Shown here: in pieces, positions 17,520-25,188 of the stretch
How the letters are laid out: every line of letters begins with the position of its first letter
How positions within the stretch are numbered: position 1 is the stretch's first letter
DNA from: Streptomyces sp. NBC_00572
GTDB taxonomy: Bacteria; Actinomycetota; Actinomycetes; Streptomycetales; Streptomycetaceae
Direction of reading: 5' to 3'
Length of the DNA: 64,000 bases
Assembly (NCBI RefSeq): GCF_026341815.1
Contig: NZ_JAPENX010000002.1
Location: 186,001 to 250,000, forward strand
The notes under the pieces: model-generated
Seen by the model: the letters and a program-made list of their open reading frames with translations, nothing else
Told to the model about the DNA's origin: nothing
The model's database searches: none
Translations under genes and position numbers: made by a program

Positions 17520-18491
17520 TCAGTTCACAGCGGTGCGCAGCACTGCGTAGTGCTCGTACCGGGCTCGGTGCGACACCGTCGCCTGCCCGAGGGTGTCGAA
17601 GGCGTGGAAGGTGCCGGGGAACTGGTGGAGTTCCGTGGGGACACCGGCCGCGGTCAGCCGCCGGGCGTAGGCGGCGCCCTCGTCCCGGAGGGGGTCGTAC
17701 TCCGCGGTCATGACGTACGCCGGGGGCAGGCCGGACAGGTCCGCGGCCCTCGCGGGCGCGGCGTACGCACTGACGGAACCGACGCGGCCACGGCCGAGGT
17801 AGTGGTCCCACATGTGGACGCAGTTGCGGGAGTCCCAGGCCGGAGTGTCGGTGAACGCCGCCATGGACGGGGTGTCCATGCGGTCGTCCGTGACCGGGTA
17901 GAGCAGCATCTGGAAGACCGGCGACGAAATGCCCTCTTCGCGGGAGCGCAGGCACAGCGCGGCGGTGAGGGCTCCACCGGCACTGGATCCGGCGACTGCG
18001 ATCCGGGCGGTGTCGATACCTTCCGCCGCGCCGGAGCCGAGCATCCACCGGTAGACGGTCACGCAGTCGTCGAGGCCGGCGGGGTACGGGTGTTCGGGTG
18101 CGAGGCGGTAGTCGGCGGCGACCACGACGAAGCCGGTCTCCCGGCTCGTCTCCAGGCACCGAGGGTGCTCGAAGTCGAGGTCTCCGGAGAGGAAGGCGCC
18201 CCCGTGGAGGAAGAGGACGGCCGGGCGGGCCTCGGTGACGCCGGTGGGCCGGTAGATCCGTACGGGCACCCGGCCGCCGGCGCCGTCCTCGATGAGCGTG
18301 TCCCGGACCCGTACCCGGGCGTCGGTCCCGTTCCACAGTCCGGCCAGTCGTGCCAGCCTGGTGCGCCGGGCCGCCTCCCGTCGCACGGCGAGGGGGTCGG
18401 TGTGGTCGATGCGCCGGTACAGCCGGGCGGTCCGTCGGAGTCCGGGGTCGATGGGGTGGGCGAGGGCCGTTGTCGCCGGGTCACCGTGCAC
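17520..18491 (-). CDS. Alpha/beta hydrolase, hormone-sensitive lipase family
   Basis: 323 aa from GTG 18491, which overlaps the cupin stop by 11 nt. The oxyanion-hole HGGAF is at 96-100, nucleophile Ser170 lies in GSSAGG, Asp266 in EYDPLRDEG and His296 in GTFHAFD, so all catalytic residues are present. The family cleaves esters. In a biosynthetic operon it may release or rearrange an acyl product, or catalyse an elimination. Longer upstream frames are the cupin gene read out of phase. Confidence 0.92.
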   Translation of the reverse strand: MHGDPATTALAHPIDPGLRRTARLYRRIDHTDPLAVRREAARRTRLARLAGLWNGTDARVRVRDTLIEDGAGGRVPVRIYRPTGVTEARPAVLFLHGGAFLSGDLDFEHPRCLETSRETGFVVVAADYRLAPEHPYPAGLDDCVTVYRWMLGSGAAEGIDTARIAVAGSSAGGALTAALCLRSREEGISSPVFQMLLYPVTDDRMDTPSMAAFTDTPAWDSRNCVHMWDHYLGRGRVGSVSAYAAPARAADLSGLPPAYVMTAEYDPLRDEGAAYARRLTAAGVPTELHQFPGTFHAFDTLGQATVSHRARYEHYAVLRTAVN

Positions 18492-19281
18492 GCGTGTCTC
18501 CCTTCGGGTGCGGCGGTCGCCGCTGGTCCGTCGTGGTTCGGGCCGCTCGGTCCGCGGGCGCCGGATGGCGCAGGACGAGGATGGTGGCCCCGTCCGGCCC
18601 GGCCTGCACAGCCGCGCCGAGGGTGCGCGGCGGCTGCCAGCCGAGCGTCTCGGGGCCGTAGGAGGCGTCCGCCGATACGACCGTGCCGGCGGCGACGTAG
18701 AGGAACTGGCCGCCCTCCCCCGCCTCCGGGAGCGGCAGCGCCGCCCCGGGGCCGCAGGTGAGCCGACTGACCCGCAGGCCGTCGCGGGAGTCGTCCAGCA
18801 GCGTGACCCCACCGTCCGTGACGGGCGCGGCCCGATCGCCGGATTCCGGGCCGATGGCCGCGCGCGCGGACGCGTCCACGTGCAGGCTCCGTCCGGTGCG
18901 GCGGGGCGGCAGGAGGGCGCGGGACTCAGGCATGAACGCGGTCGCGTCGGTGGGTTCGGCCCGCAGGGTGAAGTAGCGCAGTGGCGGGTCGCCGCCGGTC
19001 AGCGGGCCGTAGACGGTGTGCGCGTCGGCGTAGTGGACGTCGAGTTCGCCGACCGGGCGGCGGCCGAACAGCGACCCCCGTGCGCCGCACAGGATCTGGA
19101 ACTGGTCGACGGGGTGGAAGTGCGGCCGCAGCACGTAGTCCCGCTGCTCGACGAGGTACGCCTGGGGACCACTCGCCGACGCGGCGCCCCCGAAGTAGTC
19201 GACGACCCTGCTGACCCGTCCCTCGAACATCACCCGGCGCCGTACCGCCTGCCGAGGAGAGACCCACTGCGGGTGCGTCAC
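18481..19281 (-). CDS. Cupin-fold protein
   Basis: 266 aa from GTG 19281, whose GTGA overlaps the aldolase stop. The region YLVEQRDYVLRPHFHPVDQFQILCGARG resembles cupin motif 1 (HxH), but Gln replaces the usual metal-binding Glu. A second half (PLPEAGEGGQFLYVAAGTV) suggests a bicupin. It could be an isomerase, dioxygenase or small-molecule binder. Placement between aldolase and hydrolase makes a role in the same pathway likely. No close named family is recognised. Confidence 0.7.
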   Translation of the reverse strand: MTHPQWVSPRQAVRRRVMFEGRVSRVVDYFGGAASASGPQAYLVEQRDYVLRPHFHPVDQFQILCGARGSLFGRRPVGELDVHYADAHTVYGPLTGGDPPLRYFTLRAEPTDATAFMPESRALLPPRRTGRSLHVDASARAAIGPESGDRAAPVTDGGVTLLDDSRDGLRVSRLTCGPGAALPLPEAGEGGQFLYVAAGTVVSADASYGPETLGWQPPRTLGAAVQAGPDGATILVLRHPAPADRAARTTTDQRRPPHPKGDTRAR

Positions 19282-20078
19282 GGCCTCCTCTGCTTCCGGA
19301 GCATGTCCAGGGTGAGCGTCGTGGTCTGGACGAAGAACTTGACCTCGTTGCCGATGGCGATGCAGCGGAAGCCTTCCGCCGCGTACTGGCGTGCCGCCTT
19401 GGTGCTCTGCGCGAAGATGCCCGCGGGTTTCCCCGCGGCGGCGCAGGCCGCGAGGACCGTCCGCCGCGCCTCGTCGAATTCCGGGCCGGCCGTGCTGCCC
19501 GGCTGTCCGAGGTCCATGGCAAGGTCGCCGGTCCCGATGAACAGCATGTCGACGCCGTCCGTGGCGGCGATCTTCTCCGCGTTGCCCACGGCCTCGCGGC
19601 TCTCGATCTGGACCACGCACAGGACCGCGTCGTTCGCCTCCTCGAAGTACCGTGCGGAGGCGGTGAAGTACGCACTCGCGCGGATCGCGTTGACGCCGCG
19701 CGCGCCACGGGGCGGGTAGCGGGTGTACCTCGCGGCCTCCTCCGCCTGTTCGACCCGGTTGACCTTCGGCACCATCACGCCGCCCACGCCCAGGTCGAGG
19801 GCGTGTTCGATGGCGTGGGGGTCGAGGTTCGGCACCCGGACGATCGGGGTGACGGCCGAGCCGTTCAGCGCCTGGACCTGGTGGAGCACATCGGTCCTGG
19901 TCATCGCGCCGGCCTCCATGTCGATGACCGCCCAGTCGATCCCTGTGTACGCGGCGGCCTCGGCGAGCTGTGCGTTCCCGCAGACCAGGAACAGTCCATA
20001 GGCCGGGCCGTCGGCCATCGCCGCCCGGAGGCGGCCGTCCGTCCACGGAAGCGGGGGGCCTGGTACGGGACTTGTCAT
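19278..20078 (-). CDS. HpcH/HpaI-type class II aldolase
   Basis: 266 aa; ATG 20078 is preceded by AGGAGAAG. Family features are ALNGSAVTPIVRVPNLDPHAIEHALDLGVGGVMVPKV, RYPPRGARGVN, the metal ligand region VVQIESREAV and DMLFIGTGDLAMDLG. These metal-dependent enzymes make or cleave 2-keto-3-deoxy (4-hydroxy-2-oxo) acids, giving pyruvate plus an aldehyde such as tartronate semialdehyde. It is the first gene of the leftward operon. The HIBADH-type reductase of the 11455 gene belongs to the family that reduces tartronate semialdehyde (GarR), so the two may act in sequence. Confidence 0.9.
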   Translation of the reverse strand: MTSPVPGPPLPWTDGRLRAAMADGPAYGLFLVCGNAQLAEAAAYTGIDWAVIDMEAGAMTRTDVLHQVQALNGSAVTPIVRVPNLDPHAIEHALDLGVGGVMVPKVNRVEQAEEAARYTRYPPRGARGVNAIRASAYFTASARYFEEANDAVLCVVQIESREAVGNAEKIAATDGVDMLFIGTGDLAMDLGQPGSTAGPEFDEARRTVLAACAAAGKPAGIFAQSTKAARQYAAEGFRCIAIGNEVKFFVQTTTLTLDMLRKQRRP

Positions 20079-20383
20079 CGCTGCGGTCTTCTCCTGTCTG
20101 CGGTTCCGCGATCCCGGGCCGGAATTCCCGGGCCCCGGTGGCCGCCCACTAAGAATTCGAAACCCGTTCTTCCGGTCCGGCGACCTATCGAATGAGGCTT
20201 GGATCGTGCCATACCGCAGGAACAGCGCACCAGCGTTCAACTGCTCCCTACACCCTTCTGATTCAGGGCGCTAGGATGACCATCGATTCGATGCGGAGAA
20301 AGTATCCGCCGAGTCCAACCCTCCTGGTCAGAGCGGCACGAATATTCGCGTGAGCTGCCACCACCTGGCATCCGAGAGGCACC
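20079..20383. promoter_or_regulatory. Divergent promoter of the two cluster operons
   Basis: 300 bases between the aldolase and the 20384 gene, more AT-rich than the coding DNA. GTTCAACTG at 20235-20243 is the same 9-mer found upstream of the cluster regulator, one base from the StrR half-site. No second half-site in the StrR arrangement was found. A short GAAC at 20219-20222 lies N12 before it in everted orientation. Confidence 0.5.
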
Positions 20384-21664
20384 ATGAATTCACCTCATCC
20401 CATGCCGATATCACCATTCGACGGAATCGACAATGCCGTTCATCTCCGTACGGCGATCTCTATGGCACCGGACTCGAACTGTCTGAACGGCGTTTTCGAA
20501 TCCTGCCGCCGGCCGCTCGTCTACAGCCGCCACCACTGGCTCCTGTACAAGGGCGAGTACCAGGTCCGCGCGGGCCTGCGCGGCGCGCTCGAAGCGGTCG
20601 GGTCACGCGCCCCGCAGGAGTGGGACGACGACGAGGCGGACCTCGTGCTCACGTTGTTCGCGCTCGACCTCTCGGCGGTCGGCCTCGATGAACTACTCGA
20701 CCGGGCCGACTCGTCCGCCGTCCGGGCCACGCTCCTGGAACGCCACTCGCTGTACGCGGGGGTGCTCGATCCCGCGGAGGAGCCACCGGCCGCACTGCTC
20801 GACCTCGCCCGCCGGGTGGCCGAGATGCGGCCGCTGGTCACCGCTTCTCACGAGCCGTACTCGGTCATCGACGGACGCGCCTGGTACCGGACGGAAGGGC
20901 TCGTGCCGCGCACCGAGATCGACGCGTCCGTGCTCTCCGACGCCGTGGACGACGTACTCCGTGCCGAGTTCGGCATCCCGCCGGCCGCGTCGGCCGGTGA
21001 ACGACTCCGTGAGGCCACCCGGGCGGCGATCGCCACGGACGGCGACAGCGCGGCCGTGCTCCGCGGCATCATGCGCGCCGCGCTCGACGACGCGACGCTG
21101 CGCGCCGACCACGTCACGGTGACCTGCCCGCTGGGCGACATGCTGGACCGGCCGCACGAGATGACCACGAGCGACGCCTTCTTCACGGAGACCCAGCTGC
21201 GGGACGGCATCGAGCTCGGCGACTACGCGGAGCGTCTCGGGCACGAGTCGGCCGACCAGCTCCAGCGCACGATCCGGGCCCGGATGCTCAAGCTCAAGCG
21301 CGGCGCGATCCGCAGCCTGTACGGCCCCGGCTGCATGCAGGGCCAGTTCGTGGAGAAGCACGGCGGGCACATGGTGTTCCGCAACGAGGACGCCCACTAT
21401 CGGGGGCACCAGAGCATCGGCTGCTCCAGCGGGGGCCGAGCCGCCTTCGCCCTGCGCTACCGGCACGACGGCGACGACCGTGAACTCACGCCCATGATCG
21501 GCGACTTCCGCGTGGTGCGGATGAGCCACGACGAGTCGGAGACCTTCACGGCCGACGACCTGCGCCACACCGTGCGCTACGGCGAGTGGATCCGCGCCGT
21601 CGTGGAGGAGACGTACGCCCTGGGCGCCGTGCTGCGCGCGGACCCACCGAAGGCAGAGGCCTGA
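20384..21664 (+). CDS. Unknown biosynthetic-cluster protein, 426 aa
   Basis: Soluble, without signal or membrane segments. I do not recognise the family. The C-terminal part holds a His/Cys-rich core (YGPGCMQGQFVEKHGGHMVF, then DAHYRGHQSIGCSSGGRAAF) that could bind a metal. The N-terminal half is helical (DEADLVLTLFALDLSAVGLDELLDRADSS). It is the first gene of the rightward operon and is followed after 51 bp by a ferredoxin, so a redox or metal-dependent role is plausible. The ATG at 20384 follows an AGAGGCACC box. Confidence 0.75.
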   Translation: MNSPHPMPISPFDGIDNAVHLRTAISMAPDSNCLNGVFESCRRPLVYSRHHWLLYKGEYQVRAGLRGALEAVGSRAPQEWDDDEADLVLTLFALDLSAVGLDELLDRADSSAVRATLLERHSLYAGVLDPAEEPPAALLDLARRVAEMRPLVTASHEPYSVIDGRAWYRTEGLVPRTEIDASVLSDAVDDVLRAEFGIPPAASAGERLREATRAAIATDGDSAAVLRGIMRAALDDATLRADHVTVTCPLGDMLDRPHEMTTSDAFFTETQLRDGIELGDYAERLGHESADQLQRTIRARMLKLKRGAIRSLYGPGCMQGQFVEKHGGHMVFRNEDAHYRGHQSIGCSSGGRAAFALRYRHDGDDRELTPMIGDFRVVRMSHDESETFTADDLRHTVRYGEWIRAVVEETYALGAVLRADPPKAEA

Positions 21665-21715
21665 CCGCCCCTCCCGCCGGGATGCGTGCGGACCCTCACT
21701 CACGAATGGATTGCG

Positions 21716-21949
21716 ATGCGGATCTGGATAGACCAGTCGAAATGCCAGAACAGCGGACTCTGCGAGGAAGAGGCACCCGAACTGTTCTCCATAGGCGAGG
21801 ACTTCCTCGCCTATGTGCGACAGGGCGGTGAGGTCCTCGACCAGCCGGGCGGCGAGGCGAGTCAGGCGGAGGTTCCCGAGGACCAGGAGGAGCTGGCGGA
21901 GCTCGCCGCGAAGGCGTGCCCCGCCGGCTGCATCCACCTGGTCGGCTGA
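21716..21949 (+). CDS. Ferredoxin, 3Fe-4S-like
   Basis: 77 aa: RIWIDQSKCQNSGLCEEEAPELF at the N-terminus (Cys-x5-Cys) and KACPAGCIHLVG at the C-terminus, matching the small actinobacterial ferredoxins that serve P450s and other oxygenases. The extra Cys in CPAGC could supply a fourth ligand. The acidic middle (QAEVPEDQEELAELAA) is typical. It lies just before the diiron oxidase gene, its likely electron acceptor. The ATG at 21716 is used because the preceding 10 codons look untranslated. Confidence 0.9.
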   Translation: MRIWIDQSKCQNSGLCEEEAPELFSIGEDFLAYVRQGGEVLDQPGGEASQAEVPEDQEELAELAAKACPAGCIHLVG

Positions 21950-22062
21950 CCCGCCGCCCACCTTCCCGGCGTTCGCCCTCACCCTCGTCCACACCCCGCA
22001 CCCCCCCGTCTTGACTTCCGCCCCCCACCCCACCCGATACTCCACAACCTCACGGAGAAGAA

Positions 22063-22830
22063 GTGACTGTCACCACCGACCGCCCGGTCGAGCCGCAGGA
22101 GCTGTCGCACGAAGAGGCGTACGACCGTGTGCACGCCCTGGCACGCGGCTGCACCGAGCATTCCGCGGTGCGCAACCCGTTCTACGACCTGTGGATCGGC
22201 CAGGAGCTCTCCGCCGACCAGGTGGAGATCGTCGCCAAGAACTTCTACGCCCGGGTGCGCCGTACCCCGGTCCGGATCGCCCTGGCGTTCCTCAACATGA
22301 CCGACATCACGGCGCGCGCCGAGACGGTCGAGAACCTCTACGACGAGATGGGCAACGGCAACCCGTCGAAGGTCCACTCCGTCATCCTGCGCGAGTTCCT
22401 GGAGACGCTGCTCGGCCGCATCCGCGGCCACGCGGTCGACCTCGACGAGGTGGCCGCCCCGCTGCTGCCCTCGACCCTGCGGCTCATCGAGGAGAGCGAG
22501 AAGCTGTTCAACAGCCCGCATCCGCAGGAGGTCTGCGGCGCGCTGCTGGCGCAGGAGTGGCACGCGTACCCGCAGCTCGTGCAGCTCTATGAGGGAGTCC
22601 GCAACTACCGGCACCTCTTCGGCTTCGAGGAGTTCCACGAGAACTGCGAGTACTTCTACCTGCACATCGGTGCCACGGAGAAGGAGCACAAGGTCCACTC
22701 GCTTTCCACGGCTGCCAAAGCATGCCGTTCGACCGAGGACATCGAGCACCTGGAGCGGGGCTTCAACGCCTACCTCGACCTGCTGGCCGCCAACTGGACC
22801 GAGGTCCACCGGGAGCTCACCCGCGGCTGA
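22063..22830 (+). CDS. Haem-oxygenase-like diiron oxidase (HDO family)
   Basis: 255 aa all-helical TenA/CADD-like fold. Probable diiron ligands are Glu95 (LYDEMGNG), His105 (KVHS), Glu165 (AQEWHAY), His201, Glu206 and His209 (YLHIGATEKEH). The last motif is H-x4-E-x2-H, one residue longer than the usual H-x3-D/E-x2-H. Enzymes of this fold do N-oxygenation, oxidative decarboxylation or C-C cleavage (SznF, UndA and BesC are named examples). The ferredoxin encoded just upstream is a natural electron donor. The substrate may be ACP-bound. Confidence 0.85.
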   Translation: MTVTTDRPVEPQELSHEEAYDRVHALARGCTEHSAVRNPFYDLWIGQELSADQVEIVAKNFYARVRRTPVRIALAFLNMTDITARAETVENLYDEMGNGNPSKVHSVILREFLETLLGRIRGHAVDLDEVAAPLLPSTLRLIEESEKLFNSPHPQEVCGALLAQEWHAYPQLVQLYEGVRNYRHLFGFEEFHENCEYFYLHIGATEKEHKVHSLSTAAKACRSTEDIEHLERGFNAYLDLLAANWTEVHRELTRG

Positions 22831-22860
22831 CCCATCGCCGGCCGCGACACGGCCGCACGA

Positions 22861-22975
22861 CCCGCACCCGAGCCCCGCGAGGCGTGGAGTGCGGGTCGTA
22901 CCGCGCCACTCCTCACGCCCGCGCGATCCCGCACCCGCGCCCCGCGACGCGTGGAGTGCGGGTCGTACCGCGCCA
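22861..22975. repeat. Duplicated 48-bp hairpin unit
   Basis: Two direct copies (22861-22908 and 22928-22975) are identical at 46 of 48 bases. Each contains CCCGCAC and GTGCGGG as an inverted pair. In copy 1 the stem extends to 11 bp (ACGACCCGCAC with GTGCGGGTCGT). They fill the gap between the diiron oxidase and the KAS III-like gene, ending 32 bp before the latter's start. They may act as terminator, mRNA stabiliser or attenuator. Confidence 0.8.
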
Positions 22976-23007
22976 TCCTGACGACTTCAGAGGAGCACGC
23001 CCAGAAC

Positions 23008-23949
23008 ATGACGACCGACCTACCCGCCCCGCCGCCCGAGGTCCATCTCTCCGCGCTCGCCTACGAGCTGGGCGGTTCCGTGGACATCGCGCTCCTCGAC
23101 GACTCCGGTGTGGCGCAGCGGCTGGACGCGCTCACCGCGGAGGGCCTGCGCCACTGCCGGGTGTCGGATCGGTCCGCGCCGCAACTCGGCGCAGCCAGCG
23201 CACGCGCCACCCTGGCGGCCGCCGACGGTCTCATACCGGGCGCCCTCGTCCTCGCCACGGAGTCCCGGACCCCCTCCCCCACGCAGATCCTCTGGGAGAC
23301 ACTCCGGTCCGTCCCACTGCCGCGCACCCCCGGTCTCGTCGTCGGCGAAAACGGCTGCGGCAACGTCGCGCCCGCTCTGAGGGCCGCTCGGGGTGTCCTG
23401 CTGGCAGAGCGCGTCGCCGGCGTCCTGCTGACCTTCGCGGACCGCCTCACCACCCCGAGCCGCTTCATGCCCGACGGCGACACCGTGATGAGCGACAGCG
23501 CGGCCTCGTGCCTGGTCACCGCCGGGCCGCCCGGACACCCCTCGTTCCGTGTCCTCGCCGTCGCGACCTCCGTCCAGGCCGACCTGGTCCCCGAGGAACG
23601 GGTCCTCAAAGGCGCGCGCACCATCATGAAGGCGGTACGCGAAGCGCTGGGCCGGATCAACGGAAGCATCCCCGAGCCGGAACGGGGATTCGACTGGTTC
23701 ATCACCGGCAACTACAGCGCGACCACCCGCCGCTTCCTCGCCACCGCCGCCCAGATGCCGGAGGAGAAGGCGTACTCCCCCCACCACGCCTCCTACGGCC
23801 ACTGCTACTCGGCGGACCAGCTCATCACGCTCGCGGCGCTGGAAGCGGAGGGCCGGCTCACCCACGGCCATCGCGTCCTGCTGCTCGCGAGCAGCGCCCG
23901 CTCGTGGTCCCTCGTGGCCCTCGAACGCGTGGACCCGGCCTCGGCGTGA
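23008..23949 (+). CDS. Ketoacyl synthase III-like protein with altered catalytic residues
   Basis: 313 aa thiolase-fold protein. Cys117 in VVGENGCGNVAPAL takes the place of the acyl-accepting Cys of KAS III. Where KAS III has His in FIPHQAN this protein reads FITGNYS (Gly234), and where KAS III has Asn in YGN it reads YGHCYSAD (His265). Decarboxylative condensation is therefore doubtful, and an acyltransfer or non-decarboxylative condensation is more likely, as in CerJ-like relatives. ATG 23008 is preferred, with GAGGAG at 22990. Upstream in-frame codons fall in the duplicated hairpin. Last gene of the rightward operon. Confidence 0.82.
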   Translation: MTTDLPAPPPEVHLSALAYELGGSVDIALLDDSGVAQRLDALTAEGLRHCRVSDRSAPQLGAASARATLAAADGLIPGALVLATESRTPSPTQILWETLRSVPLPRTPGLVVGENGCGNVAPALRAARGVLLAERVAGVLLTFADRLTTPSRFMPDGDTVMSDSAASCLVTAGPPGHPSFRVLAVATSVQADLVPEERVLKGARTIMKAVREALGRINGSIPEPERGFDWFITGNYSATTRRFLATAAQMPEEKAYSPHHASYGHCYSADQLITLAALEAEGRLTHGHRVLLLASSARSWSLVALERVDPASA

Positions 23950-24317
23950 CGCTCCCGCGTGCCCCGTGATCCCCAGCGTGTCGTGAAGGGTGCGTCGCCG
24001 CGGAGCGCGCGCCCTGTGATGTGCTGCAGCTGCCGGCCATCTGGCCGACGACGACAGCTGAGACCGGGCCGTCGGCGCTTCGGCTGACGAGAAGACGGGC
24101 ACCGCCGCCACCCAGCCCCGGTCATGACTCCCGCCCGGATCGAAGGCATGCGATGCCGTCAAGGCCCGGCAGAAAACGCCGGCTTCGCCACCCTCTCGAG
24201 AGCCGTCCCGGTGGATGCCGACCCCCGCAAGGTGGTCTTGGGTCACCCCCGGGGTACGCCGTCGTCACCGGCGGCGCCTCCACATGGTGCAGGCGCCGCC
24301 AGAAGTGCGAGCGGGGC
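23950..24317. other. Intergenic stretch at the cluster's right edge
   Basis: About 370 bases with no supported gene or clear hairpin. It separates the KAS III-like gene from the convergent cold-shock gene and is taken as the right boundary of the cluster. Confidence 0.4.
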
Positions 24318-24521
24318 TCAGCCGCGGATGATGTTCTCTGCCTGCGGGCCCTTCTGGCCCTGGGTGATGTCGAACGTCACCGTCTCGCCCTCGGTCAGTT
24401 CGCGGTATCCGTTGCCGGAAATGTTGGAGTAGTGAGCGAAGACGTCCGGTCCTCCTCCGTCCTGGGCGATGAAGCCGAAGCCCTTCTCGGAGTTGAACCA
24501 CTTCACGGTGCCGCTGGCCAT
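24318..24521 (-). CDS. Cold-shock domain protein
   Basis: 67 aa, the exact CspA length: MASGTVKWFNSEKGFGFIAQ, VFAHYSNI and GQKGPQAENI. The RNP-1 (KGFGFI) and RNP-2 (VFAHY) motifs are intact. It is an RNA chaperone binding single-stranded nucleic acid. Variant residues (FAHYSNISGNGYREL instead of FVHFSAI...) are common among the several Streptomyces paralogues. ATG 24521 is certain from the family, and an upstream frame is leader. Confidence 0.96.
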   Translation of the reverse strand: MASGTVKWFNSEKGFGFIAQDGGGPDVFAHYSNISGNGYRELTEGETVTFDITQGQKGPQAENIIRG

Positions 24522-25188
24522 GCTCGTCCTTCTGGTCAATTCAGCGGTGACCCGGTTCCGAGCCACCCCTGGCTTCCGTTTTCGGATGCCCGCAGCAGTC
24601 CTCCCCGCGTGCTCTCGCACTTACACGCGTTCATCGGATCTTATTCGCGCTCCGTGCCGGCGAGCGGCAAGGCGAAGGGGGCTCGAGCAGACGGCTCCAG
24701 GCGGGGCGCGCCTCCACGTAGCCTCGGCGCCACCGCTGAAGGCCGCGCTGTCTCTTGCCAGGACGCCCGACTGGCCGGCGCGGTCCAGGGTCGACCGACC
24801 GCTTCGCCACGGGCGGTCGGGTACAGGCCTCAAGCGCTTGGCCTGAGGCCCCCTTGTCGGACGTTGGCACCGGCTTCATGCTGGTCGACGAATCGTCGTT
24901 GGGGCTTCCAGGGGGCATGTGACAGCCGGTGGAGACGGGGTGCAACGTACCAGCTCACCGCCCTCCCTGGTCTCAACGCGGTGGTGCTGCGGAACGCCCG
25001 CTACCTGGACGCCGCCGTCGCCCGGCCACGGCCTGCACCCGCTGTGCGACTCGCACGCAAGCGGGCCCCACGACAACGACGACCTCCTGGAGTGACTGCG
25101 GTTTCCGGGGCGTCATGGGGAGCGACTGGCAGCGACCGCGGCTCCGCGTTGCCGCACGCGGACCGACCCCGTGCCATGGCTGCCGGCG
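24522..25188. other. Cold-shock leader and intergenic DNA
   Basis: Roughly 660 bases with no supported gene. The first 150 bases upstream of the cold-shock gene are probably its 5' untranslated leader, and the rest shows nothing recognisable. Confidence 0.4.

Noticed and set aside
16954..18336. 460-codon minus-strand frame across ACP and hydrolase
   Set aside because: Out of phase with both coupled genes, and Arg/Pro-rich throughout.
18481..20046. Single 521-codon protein spanning cupin and aldolase
   Set aside because: The upstream part is the aldolase gene read out of frame; the GTGA overlap gives the cupin its own start.
22861..22975. Two 48-bp repeats considered as a CRISPR array
   Set aside because: Only two copies with a 19-bp gap, no cas genes, and each copy is a hairpin inside an operon.
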